64,000 nucleotides of DNA from Plectrocnemia conspersa (Eukaryota; Arthropoda; Insecta; Trichoptera; Polycentropodidae): the NCBI GenBank assembly GCA_009617715.1, contig VTFK01000681.1, forward strand, positions 1-64,000, read 5' to 3'. Below the pieces are notes generated by a model. The model had not been told where the DNA came from. It searched no databases and was given only the letters and a program-made list of their open reading frames with translations. The position numbers were made by a program, and so were the translations under genes. Below, piece after piece: positions 21,741-35,565 of the stretch (positions within the stretch are counted from its first letter, which is position 1; every line of letters starts with the position of its first letter).

Positions 21741-23238
21741 ACAAAGCTCTTAGTGGTTTGCAAAACTAGTTGTTTTACAATATTAAATGAAGAAAAAGAA
21801 TTCGAAATATGTTTGACAATAGTTAAGTTAAACCTTTGTTTTGTATCATATAATAAAATATAAACTTATATAAGTAGCTAATTCTCTTTATGTTTGCTTG
21901 AATTTAAAAAAATAATAATATTACTATAAATAAATGTTTTTTTTTTATAGACACTGATATTTAGGTAATACAAAAAAACAGGAATATATCTGATATTGAC
22001 TTCAGTCGTCGCATTTACAAAATAAATATTTTTCATATCCATTTGCGACTGCGTGTGATTTTTTAATAAGAGTTTACTTTTTTCGCTGACGCGATGGGAA
22101 CGATTCAGGGTGGCTCTAACTATCCGCGGTCGGAAAGAATGGGTAAAGTGGTGGGGTTATTGTTGGGAGGAGTGATGGAAAGGTGTTGGAAGTATCCGGC
22201 GTTCGAGGGGTGGCGAGCAGCAAGTGGTCGAGAGGCTCTCAGCACGTGGCTTGTAATAAGGGCAACTTGTTTTACGGTTATGCATGCCCAGACGAACGTG
22301 AAATCTTTACTACGCTGTACTTTTATGTATGTACTACAATGCGATAAAATGTTTACATTGAAAAAAAGTCGGCCGTGATCCACTTGATCCGGGACTATTT
22401 AAAAATATTTGTGCAGTTTATGGATATCATTACATTGATAAATTGAATTACACAGCATGAAAACAACTTAAAACGTCTTATATTCGGTAAATAAATTGGA
22501 TTATCATTGAATAGCATAAAAATCCTAATTAATCAGAATAAGAGCGGAAACGTATTTATATTTAGATGAAGCACATTTCTATTAATAATATTTATAGAAC
22601 AGAAAAAAACTACTTGATGTTAATCTCATTTGATTAAAATCTTTAGATTATTTCTATGGTAGAATTTTAGGCTGTACTCCAAATTATAGTTACATATATT
22701 AGTTTTAAATAGTATTATTTTTAAATGTCTGTTTAAACATAGAAAGTTTGCCCTTCAAAACTAAAAACAATATAATAACATGTGCTTTTATCTTTGAATT
22801 TTCACATAAATAATCACATTAAACACATACAGCCACTAGACCGCAGTGGGCAAAGCGGACTGATTCGCTTCCCACTTCCAACATAAATTCACCGTGAAAC
22901 GTGTTAAAATTGCACTCTAAATTTATTTTTATAAGTAATGCTATAAAAAGCAAAATTTATCTTTAAATATGACAAATAATTTAAATGATAAGTTTTTGTC
23001 TTTCTTAGGTTACTTATGATCTACAACATATTATTATTAATAAAATTTTTTTTTTTTTAAAAAAAAAAAACACTAAATTCCTAGCAATATATTGTTAATA
23101 TGCACTATGCTAATTCAACCGTGACAAAATGCGTTTTACAGCGTGCTCAAATAATAAACACAAACACGATTATCAACTGTGAATATTTTGATACGATGTT
23201 TCGCGATCGACCGGGTTACAGCTTGCGATCGACCAGTC
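21741..23238. other. Spacer between the two duplicated segments
   Basis: About 1.5 kb, not shared by the copies. AT-rich except for a GC-richer patch at 22090-22380, which has open frames on both strands (22094-22378 plus, 22120-22383 minus) with no recognisable family. A poly-T/poly-A inverted tract lies at 23045-23070. Confidence 0.5.
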
Positions 23239-23396
23239 GATCGGGCTTGCTCTATAAGATAGTCGTGTTTTACGCGATCGAATGCTTTCTAAAAATATAT
23301 GAAGGAAATGTACAAAGGCTTATGAGCTTTGTAATATCTCTAAACAAGCATCTGCATGTAGAAGAGCGCTTCTTGTGTATCTTTGCTTTTCCTTAA
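23239..23396 (-). pseudogene. Non-LTR reverse transcriptase fragment (copy B)
   Basis: Counterpart of 17447-17604, nearly identical, with the same KAFDRVKH motif on the minus strand and the same stops. Confidence 0.65.
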
Positions 23397-23397
23397 T

Positions 23398-26245
23398 CGT
23401 GTGCTAGGTGTGCGGCGCACACCCGCAAAACCATCTAAAATATAAATTTAGAAATTTAGAAAATTTAGGGCATAAAGCGACATCATTTTGCATACAGTAG
23501 TATGCAAAATTATAAAATTTTAATATGCAGTGTATAGTATGCATTGGTATTTGTCAGTCGCTCTAAAAGTTTCCGCGCGACCGACACGCTATGTATGTAT
23601 TACTCATGTGGCGCGCCGACCTTGAGTGCGGCGGCCGACTAAAGTAAATTGTTCCGAGATTTAACGGCTGAAGTCGATCTGTCGGCTGGCAGCGCTCAGT
23701 AGTAAAATTGGTCTCGAATTTGGTGCGCGTACTTCAAAAACTCTTGCGTCCGTCGCTGTTTTTTTATTACATTATATCACAATAACAGGTCACTCATTTT
23801 TTATATTTTGGCGTAAAATAGTTTATTATCTTATTTACATATGATCAATACTTAATTTTCTATTCTAGATTATATTTTTTTATTTACCCCAATAATGATG
23901 AAGAATACTGTTGAAGATATTTTGAATAATCCATTTTCAAAAAGAAGTTATGAAATTAAATTGAAGATCATCAAAATTGGCAAACCACGTCCACCTCTTC
24001 CCAATTTATTTATGAAGCATAAAGACAATAAATGTGAATATACAAGACATTTTTCATTTTCATCATATGAACGAACTGAGTGGTTAACAGGCTGCGAACT
24101 TCGATCTAGATTGTTCTGTTGGCCATGTTTATTGTTTTCCAAAGAAAGAAGCGTGTGGAATAAAAGTGGATTTGCTGACCTTAGTCATCTGATAACGGCA
24201 CTGAAAAAACGCAAAAGAGCGCAGTCACACGTTCAATCATTTTTTTCTCTCAAAATGTTTGGAAAACAACGAATTGAAGTCATGATTGACGCTCAACGTA
24301 AAGCTAATATAAGTCAACATAATGAACAAGTTAATAAAAATAGAGAAATATTAAAACGAATGATTGACGCAGTAGTATATCTAGGAAAACAAGAACAACC
24401 TTTTCGAGGCCACGATGAGTCCTGTAATTCACTAAACAAAGGAAATTACCTTGAATTTTTAAATGCACTTCGAGAATACGATTCTGTTTTGGATACTCAT
24501 TTAAATACTGCAACGGTGTTTCGTGGTACTTCCCCATCCATACAGAATGACATAATTGAAGCAATTGGTGATGTTATTAAAGATCATATTAAGGAAGAAG
24601 TAAATTCAGCAAATTTTGTCGCTATTATTCTTGACGAAACTTCAGATATAATGACGAACTCACAGCTCTCGACAGTTTTGCGTTTTGTTTATGAAGGTAA
24701 AGTTTACGAGCGGTTTATTGGCTTTACAGACGTTAGCTCTGATAAAACAGCCGATGGCTTATTTTGCCACGTTGTAAATATAATTGAAGAATTTCAAATT
24801 CAAGAAAAATTAGTTAGTTGGACAGACTTATGATGGGGCGAGTGTAATGAGTGGGCATATTAATGGTTTGCAAGCCAAAGTACTCGAAGTTTATCCATTG
24901 GCCATTTTTACACACTGCTATGCTCATATGTTGAATTTAACATTACAACAAGGTCTTTCCAATATAAAAGTGTGCAAATCATTCTTTCAAACTTTAAATG
25001 GATTGTCTGCATTCTTTTTCGAAATCTTCCAAACGAATAAATGCTTTACAAGAGTTTGTAGCTAGAAGACTTCCTTCTGTTACACCTACAAGATGGAATT
25101 ACACATCACGGTTAAGTAACACAGTGCAAAAAAATACAGAAATGAATTTACGGACTTTTTCGAGACGTCGTGAAAAAATTGTGAACTATGGGACCCCGAC
25201 ACTGTAATAAAAGCACGAGGTTTTCTTAGCTTTTTTTGGAAGATTTTGAAACAAGAAAACTTCTCCACATATTTTCAAACCTTTTGGAAAAAAACTGATG
25301 TGTTATACAACATTTTACAATTCAAATCTTTTGACATATTATATTGCTGTAAGAAAGTTACCGAAATTTTGCAACAACTCAGACATGAACAGGAAAATAA
25401 TTATGAAACATTATGGGATTCTTATGTAACGGAAGAAAATTATCCAAGACTGAGTAATGATTTGCTTGTTGAAGAAAAGCACGCGTTTAGCCAACTATTT
25501 AATACAATAGTTGATAATATATGTAAGCAAATTGAATACCGTTTTTCTTCAATGTCCAAATTGAAATATTTTCACCTTCTGGAGAAATAAAAATATGAGC
25601 AATATAAAGGAAAATTTCCAAATGAATTACTTACCAAACTGCAACAATTTTATGGAACATTATTTGATTATATAAGTTTAAAAAATGAGCTTGCTGTTCT
25701 TTATCATTTACGTAAATTTGCAGAGAAATCTGTTCATGAGCTTGTACAATTTATGAACACAAATAATCTTGAGTCAGGTTTTCAGGAAATAGATAAATTA
25801 GGCAAACTAATATTAACTCTTCCAAGCAGTACTGCTTCAGCAGAACGTTCATTTTCTGCTCTGAAACGAATTAATAATTGTTATCGAAGTACCCAAGGCC
25901 AAGAAAGGCTACGTGGCCTTAGCTTGATTTTAATAGAAAAAGGGATCCTTATGGACATTAAAAAGAAGAGCACTTTTTATGACAGCGTGATAGAAAAATT
26001 TATGATTAAAGAAAGAAGATTAGATTTTATATATAAATAATTATAATTTTATGTTTATTGGAAATTTGATATTTTTATATAATAATATTTTAGATTAGGT
26101 TTGATGTTTATTTATTTATTTATATATGGGAAATAGATGTAAGGCAGTTTAGGCATGCCAAAACCTCGGCTAACAAAAATGAAAAAATGTACGTTTTTTT
26201 ATTTTTTATAGCACACCCAATATTAACACCCACCATACGCCACTG
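23398..26245 (+). mobile_element. hAT transposon copy B, left end missing
   Basis: The right terminus ACCATACGCCACTG and the following ATTTCTAC are as in copy A. On the left, the sequence jumps from CCTTAAT of the flank straight into CGTGTGCTAGG of the element, so the terminal CAGGGGCGTAT and the left target copy are gone. This copy could not be excised by its own ends. Confidence 0.8.
23895..26040 (+). pseudogene. hAT transposase (ZMYM1/TTF-type, DUF4371), few frameshifts
   Basis: The first 312 codons (23895-24833) are open: N-terminal leader; TTF-type zinc finger with C residues in NKCEY, TGCELR, FCWPC; DUF4371 region (GHDESCNSLNKGNYLEFLNAL); and ILDETSD with the first catalytic aspartate. 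After a frameshift near 24827 the protein resumes with YDGASVMSGHINGLQ (second aspartate) and CYAHMLNLTLQQG. Further shifts lie around 25020, 25200 and 25590. The end, 25753-26040, holds the hAT dimerisation domain LPSSTASAERSFSALKRI with the conserved ERSFS. Such proteins cut and paste the element at its short inverted ends. The breaks make it non-functional as written, though several may be sequence errors. Confidence 0.88.
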
Positions 26246-27332
26246 ATTTCTACCCCTGTTTAATTTTGAATATCTGTACAAAAGCACACTTTTATAGATT
26301 AAACATGATTAAAAACACACAGTTATACGTTACAGTGAGAATTGTATCGCAGTTTGCCATACCTTTACATAAATCCACCAACAGAACACGAAATCCAATA
26401 TTTACGAACTCGTTTGTTATATGTGTATGCATCTCACTAGTCTGCCTCGATTTGCAAGCCCAGCGTGTTTCAATACTAAAATTGTCTTTCATAAATCTTA
26501 GACACTTATGTTTTATTTTTTGAATCGCTACCCGTATTTATTTTCTCACTGATCTGCCATCTGTTCATTTCCGCCTCTTTCCTGCAACTGTTACTCTACC
26601 CTTATACCAGCGCATCGTCACAATATACGACGCTGTCTAGCCTTCTTACTTCCTGTTTGTAATAACTGCTTTATTTTGAACGATGCATCAGTGCATATTA
26701 CGTGAAAAGAGTGACGTTGTAATACAAAATTATGTATGGAAGCATATACATACATTAAAAAATTAAAAAAAATTGTATTCATCATGTAACTTTGTCATTA
26801 ACAAATAGCCACAAAGTGATATTTACACAGTAAAATAAATATAATTTCTGTATAAACACTGAAATGGCGAGTACATTTCACAACTCTGGGAAAGGGCAAG
26901 TTTATATTTCATTGCATTGCTAGTACGTCAGTTTCATTTTGGACTACCCAAGAATTCCACGTCTGTATACTAATATTATTTTTTAAATAAGTCGCCAAGA
27001 TATTCAATCAGCATCAAGACTATTTTCATTCCCCCTGCCAGCCGCGACACGAATCTCTTGAAGCATGAAGATTTTACTATACATGGTTGGTTATATACAA
27101 TTTCAACTTAGTTTTTTAATTAAAAACCTTGTGATTATTTTATTTAATTAATTTTGAATACTGTATTTTATATCACGTATTATTTAAAAAATACTTAAAG
27201 AGTAAATATTTTTATTTTTAATTCAGATTAATCGGATATTGCGTTTAAAAAAAGTTTTGAGTTTGCAGATTCTACTCACACCTGCAGTTTTATTATACAT
27301 ATATGTGTGCATTCAACTGAATATTAAACAGC

Positions 27333-29113
27333 TTTATCGGTGTCTAACTAGCTGGCAACTCACGGAGGAAATACGTATTTGTATCCAAGTTCCTTTTCAC
27401 TATTATACTATCGCTGCGATACAAATAATTAAATTTTCATCGTAGCGTGTATTTAATGAAACACTAATAGAACGTCCGGTTTAAAAGGTAAACGCGATCG
27501 TTTTTAATTTAATTTTAAAATTATTTATTTTTATCTTATGTGACTGAATAATTGATATATTAAGGCAAACAATCTTAATGAAACCACATAAATAAAAAGG
27601 GTTAAAAATTAAATTAACAATATAATACTTTACGTTTATAAATCGCTATTATTGAGATAAATCAAACCAATTAATATACATTTTTATAGCAAGGGTTCTA
27701 TGATCATTTATACATTTATTAAATTATGAACTGAAATATTTCGTTATTAAAGAAATTATGGTTTTTATTGAGACATTAAAAAATAATATTGTTTTAAAAT
27801 GTTATGTTTCTTAAACCTGATTTAAAATGAACATTATTTGCATTATTACTACTATTTATTATTAATAAAAAAAATCTCTATTTAAGATTATGTCCTTTTG
27901 TTTGTTAATTTTTCTATTTCACAGACGCAATGATATTTTTCATAGGAGAGATATTATGATTTTGGAGATGCTAAGGTAGGACATGACCAAAAAAGGTTAA
28001 GAAACACTGCCTTGGAGAGTAATGATCGCGACTCTTCTAATTTCCTGTTGCCTCCAGGACGTCAGCGCTTCAGTACGCTTTTTTTGCTGGAAAGAAAGGA
28101 GCTGAAAAATATATATAGAATGATGCTTGTCTATTTTAGGTGTGTACCATAACTGTTTTCCATTTTGTTAATGTTTCATTGTATAAATATCGTTTGCCTA
28201 ATGAGCATCATTATGCAAATTATAAACTTTGTAGAATTTTTTTTTTAATTATTTAAGATTTTATCAATAAATTCACAATCTCTAAAAAGCAAAAATATAA
28301 CAATGATACCTTTATTTTTATTTTTTTTATTATTTTGTAAGAGACATATGAATATACATATATGCGTTTACCTCGTTTGTTTTTAAGTGAATACTTGTTT
28401 GTTATTTTATACAAAGCAAGTACAACACTTCGGGGTGTGCTATGAAGTGTTCACACAAAGATCTAGTTACTGTCGTCTACTTTAGTGACGTTCTATTTTT
28501 ATATATATTTTAAGCAAAATCTTCTTATAAAAACATTAGAATTCGTTAAAAAGCTTTTAAAATAATTATATTTAGTTTAAGATCTAAAATCGTTGAAATG
28601 TGCAATTCAGCTTTAAAATTTGTACTTATATTTAATTTTATTTTTATTGTTATCTCTGATATTGTATGAAAAATAACAATGTTTTAAAGATAGGTATAAA
28701 AAATGCATTGTAAATTTATTTTATAATTTAATTCCAATTAATTGAAATTTATAAATAAAATATTAATAATATTGTAACCAAGAAAACATATGTAAAAATA
28801 GGTGAGAATAATTGATTATAAATATTATATATTTTTTTTTTGGTAAGCGAGCTTTATTTATTTAATATCAATCTTAGGGTCGTAGCATAGTTCTAAAATG
28901 TGTTCATTAAATTTTAACTTAAGAGTACGTAAATTTTTAATTTAAAAATATTATTTGTATACAGGATAAAGAAAAATGGTCTGAACAAAGTGTCAATTAT
29001 CTAGAAAAACAAAATAAATTCTACCTTTCAGCTATATATATTTGTATAGTAGTTAATCACAAGACTCGTATTTTATTTTGTATTAAAATTAGTGTAAATA
29101 TGTTTCGTCAAAC
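27333..29113. other. AT-rich intergenic stretch
   Basis: No host gene seen. At 27991-28012, GGTTAAGAAACACTG resembles the tip of a hAT-type element, but no partner end is visible. The patch at 28015-28130 is GC-richer without a protein signal. Confidence 0.45.
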
Positions 29114-29114
29114 C

Positions 29115-29152
29115 ATCGCCGTACATGTACGGCGCTCGATCTTTCACTGTTT
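29115..29152 (+). repeat. 38-bp inverted repeat arm with 18-bp palindrome
   Basis: Matches 33262-33299 in inverted orientation at 35 of 38 positions. The arm contains the perfect palindrome CGCCGTACATGTACGGCG (29117-29134). It is GC-rich within very AT-rich surroundings. Possible transposon-derived ends or two members of a small repeat family. Confidence 0.7.
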
Positions 29153-32100
29153 AAGGTAGTCTTATATTTAAATATTCACATATATAACTGAAAAAATAAT
29201 AAATAAAAAATATTATAATTATATAATATTTTTTTGTAAATAATATATACAAAATAATACCAATAAATTAAAACAACAAAATATATCTTATACCAATTTT
29301 ATAAATATATTGAAAGCTTCTGTATTAATATAAAATAATTCCACTAAAGATGAAAAATTAACAAAATTTAATGACAGAAAAGGTTTAAAATAAATTAATA
29401 AAACATACTAATACAAAAAAGTAGTAAAATAAAACTAATACAATCACTGATTTATTTTATTATTATTAATTATAAATTCAATATTAAATAATAATAAAGA
29501 AATATACTTTGTTCCGGAGATTATTTTATATGCAAATATATTTTTTTAATATTTATATATATATAAAATTTTATCAAATAAACTTGTAAATCGAATGTGA
29601 TAAATTTTAATGATTAAGTTTGAGTCGAATTTAAGAACTGGTAAATAAAATTTAACTCAAAAGTAATACAAATAATTAATAATACACCTTTTGATACTAG
29701 CATCATAGACTTTTATTTAAAAAATTAAAAAACACCGTCCTAATAAAATTATTTTCAATTACATATTTATTTATTGCGTGTTTTTTTAAATTATTATACT
29801 GAAACTAATATTTTATTATTTTTAAAACATTATAGTTATTTTAATAAACATTTTTTAATCCCAACCAAATAATACAAATATTTACAAAATATGATCGAGT
29901 ATCATTTATCTAATAAATACGGATTGTTGTATATTATATTTTGTGACACTTAAATTAATTTAGCTATTTATTTTTAGCTGTGGTGTTGTAGATTTACTTA
30001 GTAGTAGTGATACACTGGAGTAGCATAAAAGTCTGTGATGATCGATTAAAAATTAGTTACATAATAATTCCAGCCACAATATAAGTTAAAAAATACTTTA
30101 TATGAGAATCAAAACAAGGCCTTTCAGGTATTAGTCACTGAATTATATTACCACAGGGCAATCGTGCTGGTTCGTTATACCATTTTATCTGTTCCTAAAC
30201 TCATTTACATAGTTTAGGAAGAAATTAAGAGACTGTAAAATAATAAATAAAATATTTTTACGACCCTTACAATTTTTTTTTCGAATATCTACTTTAAAAA
30301 ACATTTTTATGTGACGGTTTTATTTTCCGTGGATTTTAGCAGCTGTATGATTTACCCTTTTTTATACTCGTGTATATGTATTTGAAGAGTCACCCGCTGG
30401 AACAAATATGAAAGACAGAACTATTATACATAATAAAATAATTACTAGTATTCGCTTTGTCGATACGGTCAGTTGACAGCTGACAAAATGAACATGTTAA
30501 TATTAAAACCGCGAGCAAAAATATGTACTTATTTATCGAATGGCATAATCATTTTTGTCAGTTTATTTATGCTAGTTGTTTAGAACGTTACGAACAATAT
30601 ATTGATACATTTAATAAATTCAAAGCAAAACGGATTTTGTAAATATTATTAAAGTCATGTTTATCTTCAAAAATAACAATTAAAATAATAGCTTACGCTA
30701 AACATGGCAAGATTATTTTACGATCTCAAAGCAATTACATTTAAAAACAATTTGACGAGAATTTAACTTTTAAAGTATTAATATTTATTATGAGACAACT
30801 TAACTTCTAGAGTGTGATGCGAAAAGTAGGGCACTAATGATTTAATTACTTTAAATTTATAATGTTACATCTATTAAAACTGGACATTCAAGTTATGTGT
30901 CAAAAATAAGTGTATAGGAATAGCGATTAAGCTATATTTTCTAATCACTGCTAGTAATTTTAATTAACTAAATTAATTTTGATTCAATGCCATGCCTGGA
31001 GTATTAAATGATTATCAAATTATTTAATTTAAAATATCCATTTAATAATAGTTAGAATTAAATTATTTAATAAAATTTATTGCTTATTAATTAATTTATT
31101 GAAACATATTTTTGTTTTTATTTATTTGTTTAAAATGAATTTGTTGTTTGTTAGTTAAACAAATAAATCGTGGTATGTTTTATTTTATTGCTCGTTTTAA
31201 TCTTAATGTAAGATTTTCGTTTAACGCAAGGATTATTTAGCTGACGTCTCTTTTCAGAAAAAATCTCAACATCTCAATAATCTACATTCTTCAAGACAAA
31301 ATAAAATATGTAATTTTGTCTACATATATTTATTTTTTCTTACGGAACATATTGTCAAATATATGATATCCTAAAGCTTAAACTATCAAATTATGCCTCT
31401 AAAAAAAGTGTTTAGGTATTTTATATTTATACTTAAATTAAAATTTGGTCTTTATAAATGACCGATTTTCGATATAATTTACCTTTTGTTTTATGATGTT
31501 GCATATTTGCAACAAACTCTCAATTGTTACTATATTAATATATGGCTTCATAAATTCCTTATTTTCATAATGTTGCATATTTGCCACATACTGTTTTGTA
31601 GCGAAATAGTAGAATTTGATTTTCAATAAGTATGTGTGTGTATGTGTGATATATATACTAAATCAGTGGCGTGCGGTGTCTTTTGAAACATGGCATCCAG
31701 TCAAGGGGGGGGGGAAGAAACAAAAACTACATTTTAAAATTTATTTTCTTTATTTGATTATGTATTTTTTTTAAATTAATTTTATTCGACGCTTCTTCTT
31801 ACAAAAGTTATCAATAACCGCAGCAGATAATATTTTGTCTTTCAAAAAAAAAAAATATTAAATTAAATACTGTCGTTAAGATATATTTTAGTTCATTTTT
31901 AATATTCACATTATTAAAACAATTTATAGATTTTAAATGGAATTCTGGTGACGAATATACATATATAAATAAATTCACTTTTCAACCTCATAAACTTAAA
32001 AAAAGTTCCATACGAGCGTTGAAGTGATATAAAAACCGTTTCTGGAAAATTCCATTTTTTACATTTAATTCTTTCCATGATTTAAGCATGAACATACTTT

Positions 32101-32675
32101 GCAACCTATTTTGAACATTATATCATATGAGCCCATAATTATGAAAGTGGTCTAAATAAAGAAATTGAAAAATTTTTTTTTAATAATTATTTAGTGTCAC
32201 ACTGTTTTAAATTAATATAATACGAAACAAAATTTAAGATTATAAAATTTTTTAAGCGTTACAACGTGGACTAAGTCAGTTTGTCTTTATAGCATATGCC
32301 TATAAAGCCACATTTCAGACGCTTTTAGTCTATTGATTGTATTATTTATAAAGTCCAGGTCAAGCATCCATACAATAACACTGACCAGATATCCAGTGAT
32401 CTTCAAAGGTCAGGAATGGTTTCAGCAATAATTACTGTATTTTCAACATAATGAATATTATTTATATTATCTTTACCAAATTTTCTCTGGAGTGCTTATT
32501 TTAAATAGTTTTGAGTATAAATTAAAAAAATAGAAATAATATTACATTTCTGTCTGCATTGCAATATTTTAGGTTTATATTGCAATATTTCAGATTCGAT
32601 CTCCCTTATTGCTTATTACTGCTAATCGATTTTAATACAGATTTTTTACAGTCTTACTTCTTTGTCATCTAGTCC
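29153..32675. other. AT-rich desert
   Basis: No gene recognised. CAGTGGCGTGCGGTG near 31667 resembles a hAT terminus without a visible partner. A G-run occurs at about 31700-31710. A frame at 31438-31626 (minus) has no family signal and contains an internal repeat of TGTTGCATATTTGC. Confidence 0.45.
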
Positions 32676-32812
32676 ACTAAAAATATTCGTGTTATATGCA
32701 ATCAAATGCTTTCTCTAGATTTATAAAGCAAATGTAAACACGTTTAAGAACTTTGTAACATCTCTGAATGCATGCAGAAGAGTGCTTCTCGTGAACCTTG
32801 GCCTTTTCTAAA
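32676..32812 (-). pseudogene. Non-LTR reverse transcriptase fragment
   Basis: The minus strand gives KRVYICFINLEKAFDCI, then a stop and HEYF. This is the same block as the LINE scraps at 17447 and 23239, but better preserved in the YICFIxxEKAFD motif. About 40 codons remain. Confidence 0.65.
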
Positions 32813-33019
32813 TATTTTTTTTTTGCTAACTGCTTCTTCGCAACGTGTGTAAATACTTATTTGTATGCTTATAACTTAATAACCTTTTAAGAAGTGAGTT
32901 CATTTATACACATTTATTAATTTGTTTGTATACATCTGGGAAAAATAATTTTTACGTATTTTTCCATAATTATTTCTGTTGTTATTAATTTAATAATATT
33001 TTAAATTGCAATAATAGTA

Positions 33020-33038
33020 ATCATCATCATCATCATCA
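33020..33038 (+). repeat. ATC microsatellite
   Basis: Six ATC units in a row. Confidence 0.8.
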
Positions 33039-33261
33039 ATGTTTTATTATTTTGATTTATTTCACTATTTATTTGTATTGGTATGTAATAATTATTTATT
33101 TTAACACTTTTTATTATTAAATTTCGTTAATGTATTTTACATATTCCATATATATTATTCAACATTTGTGAAATTTTTAAAAATAATACAGAGGTTTTCA
33201 ATATATTTTTATTAAATTAATATAATTATAATGTTAATATAAAACTCTCTGGGGCACCGCA

Positions 33262-33299
33262 AAACAGTGAAAGATCGACCACCGAACATGTACGGCGAT
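33262..33299 (-). repeat. 38-bp inverted repeat arm, partner of 29115-29152
   Basis: Inverted partner, 35 of 38 identical. The palindromic core is slightly mutated here. Confidence 0.7.
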
Positions 33300-34000
33300 A
33301 CTTCTCAAAGTCTGAAGTCGCTGCACACGTTAGATTTGCTCTTTTTTTGTAAGAGAATAAATGTCGATTGAAACCAATTTTGGGTCACTTTTCAGAGAAG
33401 TATATTTTATTTAGGAATTTTGTAAAGATGTTTAAGTTTTTCTATTTTTTTTTGGCATAAAATCAGGTTCAATTGCCTTATTTTTTTCTATATTTTATTA
33501 AATAAAATAATTATTTAGGTTTTGTAAGGATTTAAAACCATAAAAAACAGTATTTCTATTAAACAAAAATGACATTAATATATATTTAATGAAAAGGAAC
33601 GGCTCGAGCAAACTAAGGAGTTTTACATTTAGATAATTTATAGGTTAAACCGTTGTGCTTACTTTTTAAATCAGTGTTGATCAATTGTGTATCAGATATA
33701 AATTTTAACTTGAATAGTAAGATATTGATAATTAAAAAAAAATAGGGTGAGACATAATACATCTTTTTATGCATATCAAATATTAAAATGGTTTATTTTA
33801 AATGTAAAAAATTACTGCTGTATTTTTAAAACATGTTTTCATATTTTTAAAATGTGCTATTTATTGACTTTTCCCCGACTGTGATATTCTAGATTTTATA
33901 TATTTTTGTACAATTTTTTTTACTTAAATCCACTATATAATTGAGAAGTACAAGCAAAAAATATATTTTTAATCCCGTCACATGGCAGAATTCACATAAG
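33300..34000. other. AT-rich stretch, nothing recognised
   Basis: No open frame or repeat of note. Confidence 0.45.
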
Positions 34001-34440
34001 TTTTCACGTCAAAACCGCAACGTAGACACATATCGCCCCATATCACGGAATTATTAAACGGTATTGTTCCAAGGAAATAGCTCAGGCTGCTTTGTTTCGC
34101 TGTGAAATATTTAATGTATAGCACAAATATAAAGGAGTCAGATGCAGGCGTAAACTGTCAATTCAATAATCGCCACGTAGCTACAATACTGTGATATTTC
34201 ACGTACGACTTTTATACGTTCGCCGTCACGTAAAACGCTTTTTCTCCAAACGGTTCGCTCTCGAAATAAACTTTTGGAATTAAAAAAGAACCTTGCCGTG
34301 GGTACGTTCGTGCCTTTGTAACTTTGTGTACGATTTTAGAATGGCTGCAATCAGAATTCCCCGGGCGGTGTGTTACGTTCAACATGAATTTACGTGGTGA
34401 CTCTTGAGGCACTAAGACGTTCGCGGTATAACTGGGTTAG
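34001..34440. promoter_or_regulatory. GC-richer island, candidate regulatory element
   Basis: Higher-complexity sequence with several ACGTA-type and TTTATACG-type strings, standing out from the AT-rich background. A minus-strand frame here (34212-34412) has no family signal. No proof of function; listed as an island only. Confidence 0.25.
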
Positions 34441-35530
34441 GTGCTTCTCACTCTTGTGCTCGTATGTACAATTTTATATTGGATTTGACAGAATTTTGAT
34501 ATCATAATATTTCGGCGAAAAAAATTATAATGGCGTTCTTTATTTATTAGATACTAAAAACACCCATACCCCGATTTACACTTTCACTTTAACGCGGTCA
34601 AGAAAAAAATATTTTTTAAAACATTTTTTGAGAAAAAAAGATACTCTAGATGGCATGTTTTTTTAAGTGGTTATTTTAAAAATAATATGTAATACTGTAT
34701 CTGCAATACTCAAGTGTATTACATACGTTCATTAAAATTTCTCCTTAATTCTCCAGAAAAGTGAAGTCACTTACTACTTAATCTAAAATTTAATAAACAT
34801 GTTTTGTAACTTCGCTCTGAATGGTTTACCACCATTGCGTCCGTTAGACTAATAATTAATAATCAAGAAAGCGCTTAAAATATTGATCAATAAACAATAA
34901 ATTCAACTCGTCTAAATATATGCCTGTCTAGTGTATAGTAAAAACAGTAGTGGTATTTTTTCGATATTGAAAGTCATCGCTATAAAAATAAATATTAATT
35001 ATAATAAACCATTTTATACAATATTTATCTAAAATACTTGATACATATATAAATAATATTTTAAAATATAATACAATTTTTGAAGCTAATCTTAAAAATT
35101 GCGTATTAGTCTTCAAGTACCAATAAATAAAAAACACTGTCATTTTCATACTAGAAAATATAATACTATAAAAATATTTTACGTTACCAAACTAACTCAC
35201 TAATTTCGTGTATCGGGGACTATGATTAAAATAACCTTAAATTTAAATATAAGCACAAAATTCTAAAGCAAATATTAGTTTAGAGCATAAATCATCGATC
35301 ACTTTTCAACGACAAAATTAAAAAAAAACTCAATTTATATTTAATTTATTAATAAATTGTGAACATAACAATGGCCATATTTTTTAAACGTAGCAATGTC
35401 TATATATTTCATTAGAATATTTATGTAGCTTATGCAATTTTAAAATTTTAAAAAGCAGGTTTGAAATATTTTTTAATAAAGTATAATAAAAAAACAATTT
35501 AACACAGTATTTTTACTAATACTATTGCCT

Positions 35531-35565
<35 letters not shown>

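Larger units (their letters stand above)
23239..27332 (+). repeat. Duplicated segment, copy B
   Basis: Counterpart of 17447-21740. The match ends within the string after ACATATATGTGTGCATTC, beyond which the two flanks are unrelated. Copy B is the better preserved of the two at the protein level. Confidence 0.9.

Noticed and set aside
22094..22383. Overlapping frames on both strands in a GC-richer patch
   Set aside because: No domain or codon signal; openness is explained by composition. Kept only as a note in the spacer entry.
27991..28012. hAT-like terminus GGTTAAGAAACACTG
   Set aside because: No partner end or target duplication found nearby.
31667..31682. CAGTGGCGTGCGGTG, resembling a hAT end
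   Set aside because: No inverted partner in the window, so an element cannot be delimited.
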